Source of the DNA: Tubiluchus corallicola
Lineage: Eukaryota > Priapulida > Priapulimorpha > Priapulimorphida > Tubiluchidae
Length of the DNA stretch: 64,000 nt
Direction of reading: 5' to 3'
Assembly (NCBI GenBank): GCA_030141605.1
Contig: JAQGDQ010000053.1
Coordinates: forward strand, 741,981-805,980
In this document: one piece after another, positions 57,741 to 64,000 of the stretch
How the letters are laid out: every line of letters starts with the position of its first letter
Numbering within the stretch: the first letter of the stretch is position 1
Position numbers and translations under genes: made by a program
Notes under the pieces: model-generated
What the model was told of the DNA's origin: nothing
Databases searched by the model: none
Seen by the model: only the letters and a program-made list of their open reading frames with translations

Positions 57741-57957
57741 GCCATGCACAGAAACATACGCACCAAGTTACATGCGCAGTCGTGCAGAGCATAACATACT
57801 GACACAGTAGAGATAAGTGCTTCTCTGATCCTTTCAGAAAGGGGAGAGATCTGGGTGAAACGGCTAAACCGAGTGGGGCCTAAGCCCTGTTTCAGCGTAA
57901 CAAACAGTTCGTCCGAAATATGATACAGGAATGATATACAAATTTTAGGAAAGGAAC

Positions 57958-58950
57958 GGAAAACGTAAAGGAAAACAAGTCAATGGGACCAAATGGAATC
58001 AATCTCTGTATAATCAAGCACTATGAATCAGCCTTCATCACATCTCTGATATACATAATAAAGAAGAGTTTGGTATAGTCGCCACGTATAAGAAAGGTAA
58101 TAAAGATGAAGTCAATAACAGATGAATGTAAATCTAGCTGGAGTAAGTTACCAGTGGAATAGGGTTCAGGCATTGGACCAATACTGTTTATACTAATGAC
58201 CTACCAGATATCTTAAGAAACAAAAGTAAACTTTCTGCTGATGATACTAAAGTATATGAAGCAGTGTTCTGTGAAGAAGACCAGCAGTGTTTGTAGTCTT
58301 ATTAACAGAATGATGATTGGTGTGAAACATGGCAGACGGCTGTTAACCAAGGTAAAAGTAAGGTTATGAGAGTGGAAAGAACAAATACTGACACAGTAAG
58401 CAGCAATAATAAGCAAAAGGAGATAAGGGAGTCATCCGAATAAAGGGATCTTGGCATTATAATTGATAACAACCTTGATTTTAAACAAAATATAGCATAT
58501 ATCACAAACAAAGCACATCAAAACTCAACACTTGTAAAAAGAAATTCATCCATGTTGCTGAAGCTGTGCAAATCTATGGTAAGACCCACCATCGACTATG
58601 CAGATGTAATATGGCTTGTAGAGAGAACCAATAGTATAGCTACTAAGTTAGTCCCAAACATGCAAGGGAAAGAATATCCACAATGGCTCAAGGAGTTAGG
58701 ACTGGGCGCCTGGAAATACAGGCGAGATAAGCAAGACATGATACAGGTATACAGAACATTACATGGGATAGACTACACTCAGACATATATTATAAACGTA
58801 CAAGGCACACTAAGAACAACAGAACACTCATTTAAACTTCTCAAAACAAGACTGTATGGAAGACGGAACAAAAGGAAAAAGGCATTCCAAAGAGCAGTTA
58901 ATGCCTGGAACAAACTTCCTTCCCACGTAGTCGAGTCCACAAGTTTTTAG
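57958..58950 (+). pseudogene. CR1/RTE-type LINE reverse transcriptase, 3' half, decayed
   Basis: Fragments in order are KSMGPNGIN, the palm box SADDTKVYEAVF near 58235, KSKVMRVERTNT, DLGIIIDNNLDFKQNIAYIT, and then an intact 132-codon frame (58552-58950) from KSMVRPTIDYADVIW to NAWNKLPSHVVEST, the usual LINE C-terminus. Between ADVIW and TKLVP about 20 family residues are missing. Stops upstream make the copy inactive. It lies between the divergent SMARCA4 and SLC35D genes. Confidence 0.8.
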
Positions 58951-59578
58951 CTTTTTTACAGTGCGATAGAAAAAGATCAATAGCAAAATATGCTAAATCC
59001 CCATCGATTATTATGGATTGTGGATTAAAGGAAATAAATATCAAAATTAACCAAGCTCTGAAAACAAGAAGGTTGTTGGGAGTTGACTGAAATCGGATAG
59101 TGTTACAACATTAAATTGGGCTTGCACTTAGACTAAGATAAGTGCCTCGAAGTCGGAGGCCGAAATGAACCGCTAATCTGGAGCAAATCCAGAAAAATGA
59201 GATACGGGTAAAATCTGTAACAATAGTACTGCCTAAAAAGTTACCACAGTAAACTATTAGTTAACATACCTACTGGACTGAATCCAAGAATCTACTTACA
59301 TTACAAAATTATCCCATTACTAGTTAAACAAGAAAATCGCCATTGTGCTAGGTTACATCAAATGCGCATGCGTCTTACCGTTTACGTTTAGTTTTTCTTT
59401 AAATTATTTTTATAATACTGAATTTAGAATCTTGTAATTTTTGCATAAATTGCTGTCTAGGTAATTATTTTGTTCAGAATCCAAAAACAAGCGTTAGTCT
59501 TACATACCTGATTGTAAAATTTATATTTTCTTGCAAATGTCAAAGTCCGAGAAAACACTATATGAGTAGGTAATCTTA

Positions 59579-62500
59579 ATGGCGCCTGACACGAAATCGC
59601 CGTCTTTGCTTTTTCGGCTGCTATCTGCAGCTTTCTACGGTTTAGCGTCCGTGTTAATTATTATTGTTAATAAAAGTATACTTACTGCATACAAGTAAGT
59701 AAATTGTCGTTACGTTTTTTGTGTATTTTTAGTTTAGCTTTTTGGTTGCGCTACTATTTTGGAATTGCATCAGTACTGTGGTCACCACAGTACGTAACTC
59801 TGAAAAATGCTTTGGAGAAAATTCAAGAGAGTTGTATGAGGTTAGTCCATGATGCAAATCCTGCAGCGATGTCCACTTTGGAACAAAGCCGAAGTACTAC
59901 TGATGAACTCACTCTCAGCTGATACTGTCAATGCACCATCTATCGACAAATTTAAAATGAATATGAGAAGGGACCGTACACGACTTGAACTCTAGGTCCT
60001 GATGTAATTGTAAAGAAGATTGGCGAGAAGTTTTACCAATTAGGCCATTATTATTTGATTGCTGACTAGAGTATGTTCGCTTGCTTTCCAAATCTGGCCA
60101 GGTAAACTCAGTTTGTCATCTTAATTCCCTTGACATATTGTAAAATCGTACTGTCAATCTGGTCCGGTGCTTACTCAGGACCCTCTTCGTTGCTATTGAA
60201 CTAGCCTCCACAAAAAGTGCCTGCAAGGTCACACTTCATTGATTTTTTTTCGTGTTTTGGTTTGTTGTTCACTGTTATTCTTCTGCCATGTTGACGGGTT
60301 GGCACTCTATAAAGAAGCCACTGTGCAATCCGTTTTTGTTACAAACAAAGGGCCATGTATTATGTATGAGCTTATGTACAAAAGTTTTTAAATGTATTGT
60401 ATGAGCTTATAAGTTTCCTGTACCCTGGGTGTAAATAAATAGTTTAATAGCTGCAGTCACGAATCTAATTTCCTCAATTCATGCAGTTTAATTAGAACTG
60501 ATATTAACTTTTAGAGTCACTACATGCTGCCTGAATTTTGGTAAGCAGTGGCAATAGTCTTGGGCATACATACATTATGTTGGCATTTTAGTTTTTATCA
60601 GTGATTGCTGTTTATTTTGATATTAACTTACGAAAATCCAAGAAATAACATAAAATATGCTTCACATTTTCACAATGATATCAATGGAAGATTTACAGCA
60701 AATTGTTACAGAATTACAGTGATTATTATTTTTTCAAGATCAATGTATAATGTTTGAAATTCAAGATTTGTTCTTTGGAAAAGGAACAAAATTGCAAATG
60801 CCATTGTACTTTGGCAAAAAATCTAAATTTTTAACATTTTCTAGTAATTTCTGAAGTACTCTTTTCAAGAGTGTTTTAATCTGAAATTACTGTTTGCAAA
60901 ATTTCAAAGGCATTATTCTAATGAAACACATTTTTCTTTTTACAGATTTCCATCCTTCCAGTTTTTGGGCTTTGGTCAGGTAAGTAACACTACTAATAAA
61001 TATGTGTCTTAGAAGTATGATACCTTTGTTTCACATATTGGCAAGTGCCATGCTTGAAGTAAAAAGCCTAGGCTTTAATGGCACATTTTTGGTAGATGTG
61101 TGTTCAAGAACAACACTGCAGGGATGAAATGTTTGTGTATGATTTCAAGGGAAGGTACAGTGCGTGAGTTTGCATCAATAGAAGCTAGTGAGCCCTTAGT
61201 GCGTCACGTAAGCCAGCATGTAACTCCATACAGTTTTGTCTGGCTATTACTGCATATATTATCAAGAGTAGTTTGATTCTAACAGGTTTCAAAAAAATTA
61301 GCATCAGCTGGTTTATTATATTTGATCAAATTTCGTGATTTTACTATTACCTTCTTGGACAGAAAACTGTCATCATTGCTATTCTTATTTACCTAGACTT
61401 AGGAATGATTTGAATAAATCACATCTATTAGTCTGTCAGTCGGATAAGTTTGTTCAAGTAAAATAACCCCAGTTAGTTCAAAGGTTGCCTTTTACCAGCC
61501 TTTTTGTGGAAAAATTAATTTTCTATTGTCATTAAAGCCAAAACAGAGCTGTTTACTCAACGGAGCCAAATGACTTGGTCACTTTACGTAATTTTTTTGC
61601 TGTGTTTTCTGATGTTTGCTTTTGTTGCAATGTCATATGTTTCTACATTTCGGTTGTGTTTGATCAAGCTTTTGACAAATAGTAAGTACCTCTGCTAATT
61701 TTAAGAAAAAGACTGTTTAACTAAGTGTTTTATTATTTTATTTCGATAGATATTAGTCACTGTGATTGTTTTGTACATAAGCAAGTTGGTCGGCATAGTT
61801 TCTTTTCCAGACTTTTCTAAAGAAACTGCATTTAAGGTAAGAAACTGCTTAAGGAAACTATCTTAATTTTTTTTAATATCTTATGTGAATAGTTCTCCTT
61901 GAATCATCAAGGTAATTCTTGATAATGTAAAATTTCAATGATCCATTATTCACCATTATGGTAAAATAAGTTTTTCTTAGTTCATCTATATGCCCTAATG
62001 GAATATGCACAAATATTTCATAAAATTCTTCTACTAATTCCAGTGTTTCCGCTGCTGACTTAGCAAATTAGTTATTGGTCATGTAAGGAGACAAAATCAT
62101 TTTAATAACTATGTTTACAGTACAATTAAACATCATGGACAATTAACTGGGAGCATTGTTACTTAGCTATATTCAGAAAAAAAGTTGAAAAATTAAAAAG
62201 TAACTAGTGTTATTTGTGTGTCCATTGCTTTTATAGATATGGCCCTTGCCTTTGTTTTATTTTGGCAATCTAGTCTTTGGATTGGGTGGGACTCAGAAAA
62301 TCAGGTGAGCCAGTTAAAATTTAAATAGGTGTTTATTAGTGATTAATAATGTATATATTTCTTTATTATTTGATCTTAATAATATTATGTTGTTATTGTC
62401 ATTATTACGTTGTAACCTAAATTCTATGTATAGTGCTTTCTGATATTCTGAATTAAATTTTGAAAATTTACTGAACAAAGATAAGAAAGCTTGCAGTCAA

Positions 62501-63525
62501 TAGTAACAATACTATGCACTGTCACATAGCTGTAGTTTACTTTGACAAAAAAGTAAAATACTACTTGCTTAACAACACAACTTATGTAATTACGTTGAGA
62601 TGACGATTACACTATTATAAGTTCTGTCACTTAAATTAATTTTAACTGTTTGTTCAACATGCATATTACTAGCACAAGTGTGGAAGAATATATTAAAAAA
62701 CATTTTCAGCACTCATTTTTATCAGTATCTGGCGTCGCTAAGAGTGTGTTAGTGAATGTTTTACTTATTAAGATTTCTTAAAAGACTTTATGTTAAAAAT
62801 GTATTAAAGAAACTCTCACAGAAAAACTATATTTCACAAACCTTACTGAGAAGAAAATAAACTTATTTGCAATGTAAATTGTGCACAAATGTTGCAGCAG
62901 TTTAATGAAGCCTATTTATATTTGCTTTTCTAGTTTACCCATGTTAACTGTGCTAAGGAGGTTTTCTATTTTGCTAACCATGATTTTAGAACTACTTGTG
63001 TTAGGGTAAGTATGACACTGCACAACTTTTATTATACTTGAGGTTGTTTCAGTTACACAATAATATTCTTTAAGTGGTTTCTGCAAGTAAATGTTTGGCT
63101 TAATTATTTAATTTCCCACTGCACTATTTTTCTTTAATTTCAGAATACGGCCGTCATGGTTGGTGCAGTTTAGTGTATTTAGTATGATATTTGGAGCTAT
63201 AGTAGCTGCTAGGTAAGAAAACATGGTGTTTGCTATTTATACACGCTATTTCTTTAGTAATATTAATTGAAGGTACTGTGCTTGCAAATATTCTTTGTGA
63301 ACTTGTAAATAATTTTATAATGAAATTACTTTAACTTTTTTAGAAAAAAATGTCATTTCTATTTGTTTAGTGGTATTTAATTTTTCTGTTCTGTTTGTTT
63401 AATATGTTTATTGATTTTTCAGTGATGATTTGGCATTTAACGCTTTAGGATATTCATATATAATGCTCAATAATGTTTGCACTGCAGCAAATGGCGTTTA
63501 TATGAAGAAAAAATTAGACTCAAAG
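59579..63525 (+). CDS. SLC35D-family nucleotide-sugar transporter, N-terminal 183 residues, runs past window end
   Basis: Seven exons: 59579-59694, 60946-60979, 61750-61836, 62237-62304, 62934-63005, 63144-63212 and 63423-63525. They total 549 nt, in frame. The product has the alternating hydrophobic helices of the drug/metabolite transporter fold and strong family motifs: LLSAAFYGLASVLIIIVNKS, FPSFQFLGFGQ, SLPMLTVLRRFSILLTMI, AASDDLAFNALGY, TAANGVYMKKKLDSK. SLC35D proteins carry UDP-sugars (UDP-GlcNAc, UDP-glucuronic acid, UDP-GalNAc) into the Golgi or ER lumen for proteoglycan and glycan synthesis. LRRFSI and KKKLDSK look closer to SLC35D2/fringe-connection than to SLC35D1, but subtype is not settled. 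The C-terminal half must lie beyond 64000. ATG 59579 matches the family start. Confidence 0.9.
59740..59995 (+). pseudogene. LINE C-terminal scrap in SLC35D intron 1
   Basis: YFGIASVLWSPQYVTLKNAL then EKIQESCMRLVHDANPA, and in another frame DTVNAPSIDKFKMNMRRDR before a stop at 59993-59995. These resemble the WSPYxxxxIxxLEKVQ and NAPSIxxFKxxL ends of LINE proteins. The middle is deleted. Confidence 0.55.
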
Positions 63526-64000
63526 GTATGGGCTAAAATTCGACATTATTACATATGTTTATTTTGGCATAAGCTGGTACTGGAATTGCTATTTTGTGAC
63601 GACGTTAAAGCATTTTATATGCTAATTCATAATAGATCGTATTTATACAAATTTCGATCCTAGCCAGTACAGTGGTGTTAAAGCATCTTCTACTCTTTTT
63701 TGTTTGATCAAAATGTTTGATAAATGGCCAAAAGCATCTGACTCAAACTAGGTTACTCGTGTAGTGTTTCTAGGTGGTGCAAAAGTCTTGAACCATGTGG
63801 ATCACAACATGATTACATATCATTCAAAAGTTTATTACTCTGTAATTACCAGTGATGTTGATTCATTAGTTGCCTCCTTTCTAAACGAATGTTGTGAAAA
63901 GGTTAAACTTGAGGGCGAATTTTCGGAATTGGTTCAACATTTTAAAGAGCTCTGTCTCCCAGGGAGGTCCATGTAGAGATCTCTGCTTTTTATAATATGT
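63526..64000 (+). other. Start of SLC35D intron 7 with an unidentified short reading frame
   Basis: No further SLC35D exon is visible. A 70-codon frame opens with a non-ATG codon at 63764 and ends at 63976 (VLNHVDHNMITYHSKVYYSV, then LNECCEKVKLEGEFSELVQH). It has protein-like composition, but I do not recognise it and it has no splice context. It may be a retrotransposon scrap. Confidence 0.3.

Noticed and set aside
63764-63976. Further exon of the SLC35D gene
   Set aside because: It does not match the family sequence that should follow LDSK (a hydrophobic helix) and has no acceptor in the right phase.

Overview
This window is nuclear DNA of an invertebrate animal (metazoan). It is AT-rich, its genes are split by many GT-AG introns, their products are very close to human proteins, and it is littered with decayed BEL/Pao, LINE, hAT, pogo-like and foldback-type elements. 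The sequence alone does not fix the phylum. I see no prokaryotic features (operons, ribosome binding sites, CRISPR).

Layout. (1) 906-6583, +: the last eight visible exons of a ZFYVE26/spastizin orthologue, whose 5' part lies outside the window. (2) 8474-11272, -: a complete MSH2 gene in one uninterrupted 932-codon reading frame, with an E2F-type site just upstream. (3) 11450-27300: a 16-kb transposon graveyard holding a broken BEL/Pao pol, four or more LINE scraps, and a 2.5-kb inverted-repeat structure at 22266-24768 built from 12-13-bp repeats. (4) 27311-32623, +: a complete six-exon KEAP1 (632 aa). (5) 34521-56923, -: a complete SMARCA4/Brahma-type SWI/SNF ATPase in 29 coding exons (1844 aa), plus a candidate 27-nt microexon in the bromodomain. 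Its introns carry nested hAT elements (with target-site duplications) and a pogo-like element. (6) 57380-58950: two LINE reverse-transcriptase remnants. (7) 59579-63525, +: the first seven exons of an SLC35D nucleotide-sugar transporter that runs off the right edge.

How the genes relate. They do not form a pathway: endosome/lysosome maintenance (ZFYVE26), mismatch repair (MSH2), oxidative-stress sensing (KEAP1), chromatin remodelling (SMARCA4) and Golgi sugar-nucleotide transport (SLC35D). KEAP1 and SMARCA4 are convergent neighbours here, and both map to human 19p13.2, so this may be old linkage. SMARCA4 and SLC35D are divergent, about 2.7 kb apart.

Exon borders were set by GT/AG sites, reading-phase agreement and similarity to remembered human family members. 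In every gene the exon lengths add up in frame. No database search or transcript evidence was available.
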